64,000 nt of DNA from JBBROS01 sp965260935 (GTDB lineage Bacteria; Pseudomonadota; Alphaproteobacteria; Acetobacterales; Acetobacteraceae), in assembly GCA_965260935.1 (NCBI GenBank), contig OZ253374.1, positions 4,030,001-4,094,000 of the forward strand, given 5' to 3'. This document shows positions 16,757-25,042 of the stretch, in pieces; position 1 is the first letter of the stretch, and every line of letters begins with the position of its first letter. The translations under genes were made by a program, and so were the position numbers. The notes under the pieces were generated by a model, which had not been told where the DNA came from, did not search any database, and saw only the letters and a program-made list of their open reading frames with translations.

Positions 16757-17882
16757 TTTGCAAGAAATGCTTAACAGTCTCAATTCTGTAGGTCACCTTA
16801 GCGGCATCATTAACACTGCCGGAAACGGAAGAAAAAAACTCGGCTTCTCCAAACAGGGTGCTTATCCTAGCAAGTCGCTTTGCAATCTGTGTAGCCTTAG
16901 ACCTTAACTCCGCTATCGTGAAGGCTTCGGATAGTCCGACTGCTACAGCATCAAAGACTGCAGCGTTAAAGCTCGACATTCTCTTGCTAATCGTTCCTTC
17001 TAAGCGCCATTTACCAAATGGCGTATTTCCTCCATGCTCACGTATAAATTTCATATAATCAGAGAACTCTGCTCTCCAAATCTTCAGCTTAGATTCTGGG
17101 ATCTTATTAAACTCTACTTGGCTTGATGTAAGAAAATTCTTAAACCCCTTCTTCAAATTTCTGTATCTACCTTGGCGCAGCGCAAAAAATCTAAGTACTA
17201 GCTCTGCATCCTCCATCTTCAGGACCTTTGAATTATCCTGCTCATTCTGCTGGTTTACCTGTATTAGGTAGCGAAAGTCCGAATTTTTCGCCATCTCCTT
17301 AATCATATCGTTAAAAGGGCCTCTGGCCGTGGCATTCCTAAGCTCCTGTGCTTCAAGCTTTAAGGAACCACTATTTAGTCTTTCGAAAATGTCGAACTTC
17401 ACTTGAGCGTCAACAGTAGAGTCAATCCGCAGACACCTAATTGTTCTTTCTTCTAACCGCCGAATCAAAAACTGTGGTAGTTGGTTGTGCTTTGAACCGT
17501 TCAGCTCTGAAAGAGTTTCTAGGCCCTCCAGTGCAAACTTGTTGCGAAGATAGTCATGTATTGCCGTCAATCTCTGCTGCCCGTCGATTACCGTATACCT
17601 GGCAGTTTCGTCACCAACCTCTGTGTCAACATCAATATCCTGGGAAATAAATATAACTGGTACCGGAATGTTAAGTATTAAACTCTCAATGAGTCGTGAT
17701 CAATTCTCAATAGGCCACCGATGCCGCCGTTGGTAATCCGGATCAAGTTTTATTGAGTTTCTGTCGATGCGCTTCGCAAGTGTGTCCAGATCATACTCAA
17801 CCGTCTGTGTTTTAACAGTGCGCTCTCTGGCTTTTTGTTGAATCACATCCAGATTGTCACTCAGGTTCTTCGGCGCACGCAT
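16737..17882 (-). pseudogene. DUF262 (GmrS/ParB-like) gene with in-frame TGA at codon 61
   Basis: The frame opens at ATG 17882 with GAGG about 9 nt upstream. It reads DPDYQRRHRWPIEN, hits TGA at 17700-17702, and continues in the same frame with SRLIESLILNIPVPV and the hallmark VIDGQQR (D100-R104). Conserved sequence on both sides shows one gene of about 380 codons interrupted by a single stop; a CGA to TGA change would explain it. DUF262 domains bind and hydrolyse nucleotides in GmrSD-type DNA nucleases. A TTG just after DGQQR could start a shortened product lacking the motif. The pair is AT-rich and probably inactive as read, unless the stop is suppressed. Confidence 0.75.
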
Positions 17883-18217
17883 ACATGAAGCCTCGTGGTA
17901 TCGATACTTCTGTCTACCTTACCACTATGTGCTGACAGATAAAGGATGAATACGAAGCCCTCGTAGATTGCAAAAGGTGGAAGGTTTGCAAGCGACAGCC
18001 ACCCCGCGACACCACGTGCTAAACCTGATTATCGCGTGCTGCACACCGGCTACCTGGTTACTGAGGCGCTCAGGCATCAGTTTTACCCTATATCTGCTTC
18101 CAGGATATTAATGCGAGCCGCTGGATGACCGAGTTGAGGTCGCAAGCCGCCACCGCCGAAACCCCAGCATGACCGGCACGGCTTGGCAACCGACCGGCAA
18201 TCGGCATGATGCGGCCC
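17883..18217. other. Intergenic region between the DUF262 gene and csaA
   Basis: About 330 bp separating divergent transcription units. Base composition shifts from AT-rich near 17900 to GC-rich by about 18120, so the right edge of the acquired HEPN/DUF262 segment lies here. No tRNA, integrase remnant or obvious attachment repeat was seen. It should contain the promoter of the DUF262-HEPN pair and that of csaA; neither could be fixed with confidence. Confidence 0.35.
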
Positions 18218-18559
18218 ATGACCTCCGCCCTCACCCCCGAACAATTCGACCAGGTCGACATCCGCGTCGGCACCATCACCGACGCGCAGCCCTTTCCCGA
18301 AGCCCGCAAGCCCGCGATCAAGCTATGGATCGACTTCGGCCCGGAGCTCGGCACGCGCAAATCCTCGGCCCAGATCACGAAGCACTACACTCTCGATGCC
18401 CTGGTCGGGCGCCAGGTCTGCGCCGTGGTCAACTTTCCGCCGCGGCAGATCGGCCCGTTCCGCAGCGAGGTGCTGACCCTCGGCCTGCCCGACCCGGAGG
18501 GCGCCGTCGTGCTGCTCCGCCCCGATCTGGCCGTTCCCAACGGAGGGCGCCTGTTTTGA
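18218..18559 (+). CDS. csaA: CsaA-like tRNA-binding domain protein
   Basis: A 113-residue OB-fold protein of the CsaA type, related to the tRNA-binding domains of MetRS and Arc1p. CsaA has been described as an export-related chaperone that binds tRNA. DQVDIRVGTI, ARKPAIKLWIDFG, SSAQIT and QVCAVVNFPPRQIG cover the whole family pattern. ATG 18218 (MTSALTPEQ) was chosen over 18206 because family members begin close to this point, but neither start has a strong ribosome-binding site. Its stop overlaps the start of the next gene. Confidence 0.85.
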   Translation: MTSALTPEQFDQVDIRVGTITDAQPFPEARKPAIKLWIDFGPELGTRKSSAQITKHYTLDALVGRQVCAVVNFPPRQIGPFRSEVLTLGLPDPEGAVVLLRPDLAVPNGGRLF

Positions 18560-19035
18560 GCGGCACCACCTACGCGACCGTCACCTGGGACCAGCTCCAC
18601 CGCGACGCCCGCACGCTCGCCTCCGCCTTGATGCCGCTCGGCCCGTTCCGCGGCCTGGTCGCCATCAGCCGCGGTGGGCTGATCCCCGCCGCCATTATCG
18701 CGCGCGAGCTGGAATGCCGCCTGGTCGAGAGCGTCTGCGTGGCCAGCTACGAGGAGGAAACGCCGGGCGAGCCCCGGCTGCTGAAAGGCCCGGACGCCGC
18801 CGGCGACGGCGAGGGCTTCGCCATCATCGACGACCTGGTCGACAGCGGCACCACCGCCAAGCTGGTCCGCTCCCTGTTGCCCCGCGCCCATTTCGCCTGC
18901 CTTTACGCCAAGCCCGCCGGCGCGGCCGTTGCCGACACATGGGTGGTCGAGGTGCCGCAGGAGACGTGGATCCTGTTCCCGTGGGACACCGCGCCGCTGT
19001 TCGTGCCGCCAATGGCCAAGCGGGGGACCGCGTAG
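18556..19035 (+). CDS. gpt: Xanthine/guanine phosphoribosyltransferase-like
   Basis: A 159-residue type I phosphoribosyltransferase for purine salvage, forming XMP or GMP from base and PRPP. Evidence: ISRGGLIPA, the PRPP-binding loop FAIIDDLVDSGTTAKL, and the Gpt-type C-terminus ETWILFPWDTAPLF. The start is TTG at 18556, placed 8 nt after GGAGGG and overlapping the csaA stop (TTGA). An ATG start is not available before conserved sequence. The overlap implies translational coupling with csaA. Confidence 0.85.
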   Translation: MSGTTYATVTWDQLHRDARTLASALMPLGPFRGLVAISRGGLIPAAIIARELECRLVESVCVASYEEETPGEPRLLKGPDAAGDGEGFAIIDDLVDSGTTAKLVRSLLPRAHFACLYAKPAGAAVADTWVVEVPQETWILFPWDTAPLFVPPMAKRGTA

Positions 19036-19125
19036 CGGACGACGCCCGCCGCCCCACCCTTGACCAAAAACCTTTCCCAGCTATGTCGCGTTGCACCGCT
19101 ATTCAGACAGCAACGGAGTTTAATC

Positions 19126-19671
19126 ATGCCTGACAGCCCCAGCGACCTTAAGGGCCAAACCAAGACCGCGCGCCTACACAAGACCAACAACGACCTGAAG
19201 AACAATGCCAAGGCGGCCTCGATGGAGATCCTCCAGGCCCGGCTCGCCGACGGCATCGACCTCGGCCTCATTACCAAGCAGGCCCATTGGAACCTCAAGG
19301 GGCCGCAGTTCATCGGCGTCCACCTGATGCTCGACACCTTCCGCAAGGAGCAGGACGAGTGGGTCGACATGATGGCCGAGCGCATCACCATGCTCGGCGG
19401 GACCGCCCGCGGCACGCCCCAGGCAGTGGCCGAAGGCACGAGCCTGCCGTCCTACCCGACCGACATCTACGCGATCGCCGACCACATGGCCGCCCTGATC
19501 GAGCGTTACGCGGCCTGCGCCAACGCCATCCGCAAGAACATCGACGACACCGATGAGGCGGGCGACGCCGACACCGCCGACCTCCTGACCGAGGTCTCCC
19601 GCGGCCTCGACAAGCAGCTCTGGTTCCTTGAGGCGCACACCCAGGAGCCGAGCGGCACCTTCCGCAACTGA
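19126..19671 (+). CDS. dps: Dps-family DNA-protection ferritin
   Basis: A 181-residue four-helix mini-ferritin that oxidises and stores iron and shields DNA in starvation and peroxide stress. The inter-subunit ferroxidase ligands are present in QAHWNLKG and LDTFRKEQDEW (H, D, E pattern). A Lys-rich N-terminal tail (KGQTKTARLHKTNNDLKNNAK) may bind DNA. ATG 19126 follows GGAG by 7 nt. It is monocistronic, with a strong hairpin 16 bp downstream. Confidence 0.9.
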   Translation: MPDSPSDLKGQTKTARLHKTNNDLKNNAKAASMEILQARLADGIDLGLITKQAHWNLKGPQFIGVHLMLDTFRKEQDEWVDMMAERITMLGGTARGTPQAVAEGTSLPSYPTDIYAIADHMAALIERYAACANAIRKNIDDTDEAGDADTADLLTEVSRGLDKQLWFLEAHTQEPSGTFRN

Positions 19672-19686
19672 CCGGCCAGCTTGCCC

Positions 19687-19713
19687 GGCCCTCTTCCCGC
19701 GCGGGAGAGGGCC
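19687..19713 (+). terminator. Strong hairpin after dps
   Basis: GGCCCTCT and AGAGGGCC close a stem whose middle TCCCGCGCGGGA is also self-complementary, giving about 13 pairs with one bulged T. It starts 16 bp after the dps stop. There is no U-tract, so it may be a non-canonical terminator or an mRNA stabiliser between dps and parE. Confidence 0.55.
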
Positions 19714-19767
19714 GCTTGCCCAACCGCCGACGCTGAACTAGCGTGTCAGACGGATTGGGAACACACC

Positions 19768-21729
19768 ATGAACGATTTACCAACGCTTGCGAACGGCAGC
19801 GCGTCGTATTCCGCGCGTGACATCGAGGTTCTTGAAGGCCTTGAGCCGGTTCGCCGCCGCCCGGGCATGTATATCGGCGGCACCGATGAGGCCGCCCTGC
19901 ACCACCTCGCCGCCGAGATCCTGGACAATGCGATGGACGAAGCGGTCGCCGGGCACGCCACTGCTATCGACGTGTCGCTCGAACCCGGTAATTGGCTGCT
20001 GGTCCGCGACAACGGGCGCGGCATCCCCGTTGACCCGCACCCGAAGTTCAAGAACCTCAGCGCGCTCGAGGTTATCCTCACCACGCTCCATTCCGGCGGG
20101 AAGTTCGGGGGCAAGGCCTACGCCACCTCCGGCGGCCTGCACGGGGTGGGCAGCTCGGTCGTTAATGCCCTATCGGATTCCATGGATGTCGAGGTCGCCC
20201 GCGACCGGACCCTTTGGCGCCAGAGCTACGCCCGCGGCAAACCGCAGACCAAGCTGCGGAACATGGGACCGACCCAGAACCGCCGCGGCACCACCATCCG
20301 CTTCCACCCCGACCCGGAGATTTTTGGCAGCCTCCAGTTCGCCCCGGCCCGGCTTTACAAGCTGTGCCGCTCCAAGGCCTACCTGTTCCGGGGCGTCCGC
20401 ATCCGCTGGGCCTGCGACCCCGCTTTGCTGAAATCCTCCGGCATCCCCGCCGAGGCGAGCCTTCATTTCCCCGGGGGCCTTAAGGACAGTCTGCAGGAAG
20501 ACATCGGCGACGCCGCCATGGCCCTGCCCGCGATCTGGGCCGGCGAGGCCGACCTCGCGGCCGGGCAGGGTGGACGCGCCGAATGGGCCGTTACCTGGCT
20601 CGAAGGGGGCGAGGGGTTCCTTGATTCCTACTGCAACACCGTGCCGACGGCTCAAGGCGGCACCCACGAGGCCGGGTTCCGCGCCGCGTTGCTGAAAGGC
20701 CTGCGCCACTGGGGCGAGCAGCGGGGGCAACGCAAGACCGCGCAGATCACCCCCGACGACCTGGTGAGCCACATGGCCGCCAAGCTGTCCGCCTTCGTGC
20801 GCGAGCCGCAGTTCCAGGGCCAGACCAAGGAGAAGCTGACCAGCCCCGAGGCCGCCCGCCTGGTGGAGCAGGCCATGCGGGACCGCTTCGACCACTTCCT
20901 CGCCGGCAACCCGGCCCAGGCCGACAACCTGCTCGCCTTCGTCATCGAGCGTGCCGAGGAACGGCTTCGCCGCAAGGAGTCGAAGGATGTTTCGCGCAAA
21001 ACGGCGACGCGGCGGCTCCGGCTCCCGGGCAAGCTCGCCGACTGCTCGCGCGAGAGCCGGGACGACACCGAGATCTTCCTTGTCGAGGGCGACAGCGCCG
21101 GCGGCTCCGCCAAGCAGGCCCGCAACCGCGAAACGCAGGCCGTCCTGCCCCTGCGCGGCAAGATCCTCAACGTGGCCAGCGCCAGCGCCGACAAGCTGCG
21201 CCAAAACCAGGAGCTGAAAGACCTTATCGAGGCCCTCGGCTGCGGCATCGGCGACCGCTTCGACCGTGCCCGCTTGCGCTACGGCCGGGTCATCATCATG
21301 ACGGATGCCGACGTCGACGGCGCGCACATCGCATCGCTGCTGATGACCTTCTTCTACCGCGAGCTTCCCGAGCTCGTCCGCCACGGTCACGTCTACCTCG
21401 CCCAGCCGCCGCTTTACCGCATCACCCAGGGCGCGAAATCGGTCTATGCCATGGACGACGCCGACAAGGACCGCCGCATCAAGCGCGAGTTCAAGGCCGG
21501 AGCCAAGGTGGACGTCAGCCGGTTCAAGGGCTTGGGGGAGATGCCGCCGATGGCGTTGAAGGAGACGACCATGGACCCGGGCAAGCGCACCTTGCTGAAG
21601 GTGCTGGCCGCGCCGGAGGACCGGGCCACGACGAATACGCTCGTCGAAAGCCTGATGGGCCGCCGCCCGGAGTTGCGGTTCCAGTTCATCCAGGATCGCG
21701 CGCGCACGGTGGAAGAGGTGGACGTTTAG
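19768..21729 (+). CDS. parE: DNA topoisomerase IV subunit B
   Basis: A 653-residue ATPase subunit of topoisomerase IV, which decatenates daughter chromosomes with ParC. GHKL ATPase motifs are present: RRPGMYIGG, DNAMDEAVAGHA and SGGLHGVGSSVVNALS. The TOPRIM domain has FLVEGDSAGGSAKQARNR and MTDADVDGAHI. The C-terminus ends FIQDRARTVEEVDV, typical of ParE, and the protein lacks the GyrB-specific insert. ATG 19768 gives the family start; the upstream in-frame stretch overlaps the dps hairpin. parC is not in the window. Confidence 0.93.
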   Translation: MNDLPTLANGSASYSARDIEVLEGLEPVRRRPGMYIGGTDEAALHHLAAEILDNAMDEAVAGHATAIDVSLEPGNWLLVRDNGRGIPVDPHPKFKNLSALEVILTTLHSGGKFGGKAYATSGGLHGVGSSVVNALSDSMDVEVARDRTLWRQSYARGKPQTKLRNMGPTQNRRGTTIRFHPDPEIFGSLQFAPARLYKLCRSKAYLFRGVRIRWACDPALLKSSGIPAEASLHFPGGLKDSLQEDIGDAAMALPAIWAGEADLAAGQGGRAEWAVTWLEGGEGFLDSYCNTVPTAQGGTHEAGFRAALLKGLRHWGEQRGQRKTAQITPDDLVSHMAAKLSAFVREPQFQGQTKEKLTSPEAARLVEQAMRDRFDHFLAGNPAQADNLLAFVIERAEERLRRKESKDVSRKTATRRLRLPGKLADCSRESRDDTEIFLVEGDSAGGSAKQARNRETQAVLPLRGKILNVASASADKLRQNQELKDLIEALGCGIGDRFDRARLRYGRVIIMTDADVDGAHIASLLMTFFYRELPELVRHGHVYLAQPPLYRITQGAKSVYAMDDADKDRRIKREFKAGAKVDVSRFKGLGEMPPMALKETTMDPGKRTLLKVLAAPEDRATTNTLVESLMGRRPELRFQFIQDRARTVEEVDV

Positions 21730-21768
21730 GCCGCGACCCGGCTACGCGAAAAACGAGATGGAAACTAG

Positions 21769-23073
21769 TCAAGCCCCTTTCGCCAAGCGGAAGCCGGCGA
21801 ATTGCCAGCGTGCGTGGGGCGGAAAGAAGTTGCGGTAGGTCAGGCGCTCATGCCCGGGCGGCGTCACGCATGACCGGCCGCGCAGCACCATCTGGTTCAT
21901 CATGAACTTGCCGTTGTATTCGCCAAGCGCCCCCGGTTCCGCGCGGTAGCCCGGGTAAGGCAAGTATGCGCTGGCCGTCCACTCCCAGACATCCTGCCGA
22001 ATGCCCGTCCGCAGCGGCTTCGGATGGACGCGAATGGTATCGGCCAAGCCATCCGCCGGGTGATGCGACCGGGCCGCCGTCTCCCATTCGAACTCGGTCG
22101 GCAGTCTCAGCCCGGCCCATTCGGCATAAGCGGCAGCCTCGAAGAAACTGACGTGGCACACTGGCTCGTCGTCCCGGACATCTTGCAGGCCGTGCAAGGT
22201 GAACGCCTTCCAACCATTCCCGTCGGGCTGCCAATAGCCAGGCGCCTGCCATTGCCGTGATTGCACGGTCGCCCAACCCTCGGACAGCCACAACTCAGGT
22301 CGCGAATAGCCGCCGTCCCGCATGAACGCGCGGAATTCTCCGTTGCTGACGGGGCGGTCGGCCACCGAGCAGTGCTGCAGGAGGGCGTCGTGGGCCGGCA
22401 GCTCGTTGTCGAACGAGAACGCGTCATCGGACCCGGATGGCTGATGGCCGATCCGGCGGATGCCTGCCTCGACCGGCCACCACCCGGCCGGCGGCAACGC
22501 GGACACGGGACGCGCCGCGGGCGCCGCGGCGTAGGCCGGCAACAAAGGCGAGCAAGAGAAGGCGTGCTTGATGTCGGTCAGCAGCAGCTCCTGGTGCTGT
22601 TGCTCGTGATGCAACCCGGTGACGACGAGCTCGGCAACGTCCTCGCCGCAATCGGTCAGCAAGCGGTCCATGGCGGCATCGACGTGGGACCGGTACGCCG
22701 CGACGGCCTCGACGCCGGGCCGGCTCAACAGCCCTCGGTGTGGGCGCGGGTGCCGCGGCCCCGCCGCTTCGTAGTAGGAATTGAAGACGTAGCTGAATGC
22801 CGGGTCGAAGACGCGGTAGCCCGGGAGATACGGCTGCAGCAGGAATGTTTCGAAGAACCAGGTGATGTGCGCCCGATGCCACTTTGCCGGGCTCGCATCG
22901 GGCATCGACTGGATCGTCTGGTCTTCTGCCGATAACGGGCGCGCGAGGGCCTCGGTTTGGCTGCGGACGCTGTGGTAGCGGCTTCGCAACCCGGCACGAG
23001 AGCGAGATGCGCCGGCATCGGAAGCATGGTGCCCGTTCTCGATTGAAACGACCGCGTCCATTTCGTTCAGCAT
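21769..23073 (-). CDS. egtB: EgtB, ergothioneine sulfoxide synthase
   Basis: A 434-residue non-haem iron enzyme that joins hercynine to a thiol (gamma-Glu-Cys or Cys) with O2. The N-terminal DinB-like domain supplies the iron ligands: one His in AKWHRAHITWFFET and the HX3HXE motif in HHEQQHQEL. The C-terminal formylglycine-generating-enzyme-like domain has PVCHVSFFEAAAYAEWAGLR and a closing LTYRNFFPPHARWQFAGFRLA. Genes egtB and egtD are often adjacent, but no EgtD methyltransferase is found next to it here. It converges with parE. Confidence 0.9.
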   Translation of the reverse strand: MLNEMDAVVSIENGHHASDAGASRSRAGLRSRYHSVRSQTEALARPLSAEDQTIQSMPDASPAKWHRAHITWFFETFLLQPYLPGYRVFDPAFSYVFNSYYEAAGPRHPRPHRGLLSRPGVEAVAAYRSHVDAAMDRLLTDCGEDVAELVVTGLHHEQQHQELLLTDIKHAFSCSPLLPAYAAAPAARPVSALPPAGWWPVEAGIRRIGHQPSGSDDAFSFDNELPAHDALLQHCSVADRPVSNGEFRAFMRDGGYSRPELWLSEGWATVQSRQWQAPGYWQPDGNGWKAFTLHGLQDVRDDEPVCHVSFFEAAAYAEWAGLRLPTEFEWETAARSHHPADGLADTIRVHPKPLRTGIRQDVWEWTASAYLPYPGYRAEPGALGEYNGKFMMNQMVLRGRSCVTPPGHERLTYRNFFPPHARWQFAGFRLAKGA

Positions 23074-23226
23074 AGATGGTCTCCAGTCGATGCCAGTTCC
23101 GGGATCTGACGCGCCGGCAGCGAGGTCGTTGCCTCAAAAGGAAGGCATGGGCCGGAAAAGCAGGCACGCCCGATAGTCCGGATATCATGCTGACAACCCT
23201 CAAGGCTAACGGGTATACGCGAGGGC

Positions 23227-23535
23227 TTAGCGGGCGGCGGGCAACCTTTCCGGCTCGAAACGGATGCGGAGCCTCATCCCAGTCGCCCTGGCAAACCGCT
23301 CAAGTGTGCGGGTGGACGGCATGGTGCGCCCGCTTTCCAACCGGGCAATGACCGCTTGGGTCGTCCCCATGGCGGCGGCAACCTGCTCCTGCGTCATCTC
23401 GGCCCTGCTGCGGGCTTCGATCAGCGCTCCGGCCAGGGAGAACTCAGCCTCCAGGGTGTCGTAGGCAGCCACGAATGCCGGGTCTTTCTCCCACTCGCGG
23501 AAGGACTCCTCAACGGGAATGAACTTGCGTGCCAT
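23227..23535 (-). CDS. higA: HigA-type antitoxin, XRE helix-turn-helix
   Basis: A 102-residue DNA-binding antitoxin. The HTH spans about residues 45-80 (MTQEQVAAAMGTTQAVIARLESG). The start at ATG 23535 (MARKFIPVEESF) is preceded by AGGAAAG; a longer frame to 23694 runs through the toxin gene and is not used. It lies 61 bp after the toxin gene on the same strand, the toxin-first order usual for HigBA. It should repress the operon and neutralise HigB, although the toxin here is broken. Confidence 0.85.
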   Translation of the reverse strand: MARKFIPVEESFREWEKDPAFVAAYDTLEAEFSLAGALIEARSRAEMTQEQVAAAMGTTQAVIARLESGRTMPSTRTLERFARATGMRLRIRFEPERLPAAR

Positions 23536-23596
23536 CTCGAACCACTTTCCTTTCGTCCGGGCCTGATTGCCTCGGCTCGTAACAATCGCTGTCCGG

Positions 23597-23926
23597 TCAG
23601 CTCTCCCTGACCTCCTTGGCCCTTCGCAGGGCGGCTTCAATCTCGCGACGCGGCGTCTTCTGTGTCTTCTTCGGGAAGACATGCACGACGACAACGCGGC
23701 GGTCGCTGGCGGTCACGTAGGCGGCACGGGCAATGCCGTCCTTGCCCCTCATCCGCATTTCTCAGACCGGCCCTTGTAGGTGCTTCACGTAGGGTTCCCG
23801 CATCCGTTCAAGGCCGTAGCTGCCGATCATCTCCACGATGCGGCGAAAAGACGCCCGGATGTCCTCGGGCATCGCATCGAGCGCCGCTTTCACGCTTTCG
23901 TCCAAATACTCGACGCGCCAACTCAT
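23597..23926 (-). pseudogene. higB: HigB/RelE-type toxin with nonsense codon at position 55
   Basis: From ATG 23926 (MSWRVEYLDESVKAAL) the frame reads through VKHLQGPV, meets TGA at 23762-23764, then continues in frame with EMRMRGKDGIARAAYVTA, RRVVVVHVFPKKTQKTP and REIEAALRRAKEV to TGA 23597. Relatives have Trp at the interrupted position (LWELR-like), so TGG to TGA is the simplest change. The full gene would encode 109 residues of a Gp49-like RNase toxin that cleaves mRNA at the ribosome. The catalytic C-terminal half is lost, so the toxin is probably dead while its antitoxin is intact. Confidence 0.85.
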
Positions 23927-24049
23927 GCCGAAACATATCATTTTTGGTATAAATTGCAAGCCGCAAAGCTACGCTGGCCTGCTACGGCCTCATCACTCGC
24001 GTTGCTTGTCGAAACAGCGGCGTCCGCTGTGCAGCACGGCTAGCGCCGG

Positions 24050-25042
24050 TTAAAGCCCCACCTTCAACCGCGCCCCGATCTCCCCCACGATGCCCCGCCG
24101 GAACGCCAGCACGCAAACAACGAAGATCGCCCCCTGCGTCACCGTCACCCACGACCCGAACTGCGACAGGTAGTTCTCCAGCCCGACGATCACCGAAGCG
24201 CCGATGATCGGCCCGAACACCGTCCCCAATCCGCCCAGCAGCGTCATCAGCACCACCTCGCCCGACATTGCGTAGTGCACGTCGGTCAACGTCGCGATCC
24301 CGAACACGAGCGCCTTCATCCCCCCGGCGATCCCGGCGATGAAGCAGGACAGCACGAAGGCGATCAGCTTATAGTCGTCGGTCCGGTATCCAAGCGACGT
24401 CGCCCGAGGCTCGTTCTCCCGGATGGCCTTCAGCACCTGCCCGAACGGCGAATGCACCGTACGGTGGATCAGCAGGAAGAACGCCAGGAAGACGACGGCC
24501 ACGAACACGTACATCGCCATGTCGGGCCGCAGCGAGACCGCGCCGAACAAGTCCCCCCTCGGCACCTGCTGGATGCCGTCCTCGCCGCCGGTGAAACCGC
24601 TAGCCTGGACGCAGAAGAAGTAGTTCATCTGCGCCAGGGCCAGCGTGATCATGGCGAAATAGATGCCCTGCCGCCGGATCGCGATCCACCCGAACGCCGT
24701 CCCCAAGGCCGCCCCGGTGAGCCCTCCCAGCAGCACGGCCAGTTCCGGCGTCAGTCCCCAGTGCTTGGCCGTCCACGCGGTCACGTAGCTGCCCATGCCG
24801 AAATAGGCGGCGTGGCCGAAGCTCAGCAGCCCGACGTAGCCGATCAGCAGGTTGAACGCGCAGGCGAACAGCGCGAAGCACATGACCTTCATTAACGTGA
24901 TCGGGTACAGGAACGAGGGGCAGGCCACGATCAGCGCGACCAGCACGAGGAAGGCGGCCGCCTGCACCGCCGTGAACCCGAACAGCCGGAACGGCCTGGC
25001 GGCCCTCGGCGCCTTGGCAGCGACGCTTGCGCTCACGCTCAT
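24050..25042 (-). CDS. livM: Branched-chain amino acid/amide ABC transporter permease LivM
   Basis: A 330-residue inner-membrane permease with about ten hydrophobic segments. Family blocks are clear: FALFACAFNLLIGYVGLLSFGH near residue 60, the EAA-like loop AIRENEPRATSLGYRTDDYK, and GGLGTVFGPIIGA near the end. ATG 25042 overlaps the livH stop by 4 bp (ATGA), so translation is coupled; longer upstream frames run through livH and are not real. It is the last gene of the six-gene liv operon. Confidence 0.9.
   Translation of the reverse strand: MSVSASVAAKAPRAARPFRLFGFTAVQAAAFLVLVALIVACPSFLYPITLMKVMCFALFACAFNLLIGYVGLLSFGHAAYFGMGSYVTAWTAKHWGLTPELAVLLGGLTGAALGTAFGWIAIRRQGIYFAMITLALAQMNYFFCVQASGFTGGEDGIQQVPRGDLFGAVSLRPDMAMYVFVAVVFLAFFLLIHRTVHSPFGQVLKAIRENEPRATSLGYRTDDYKLIAFVLSCFIAGIAGGMKALVFGIATLTDVHYAMSGEVVLMTLLGGLGTVFGPIIGASVIVGLENYLSQFGSWVTVTQGAIFVVCVLAFRRGIVGEIGARLKVGL

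Noticed and set aside
15879..18217. Genomic island integrated at a tRNA gene
   Set aside because: The segment is AT-rich and foreign-looking, but no tRNA, integrase or att repeat was found at either edge.
17697..23764. Recoding of UGA as Trp or Sec to explain the two in-frame TGA codons
   Set aside because: Neighbouring genes use TGA as a normal stop (for example csaA, dps, dctP), the DUF262 position is not a typical Trp site, and no SECIS-like hairpin was evident. Independent nonsense mutations are simpler.
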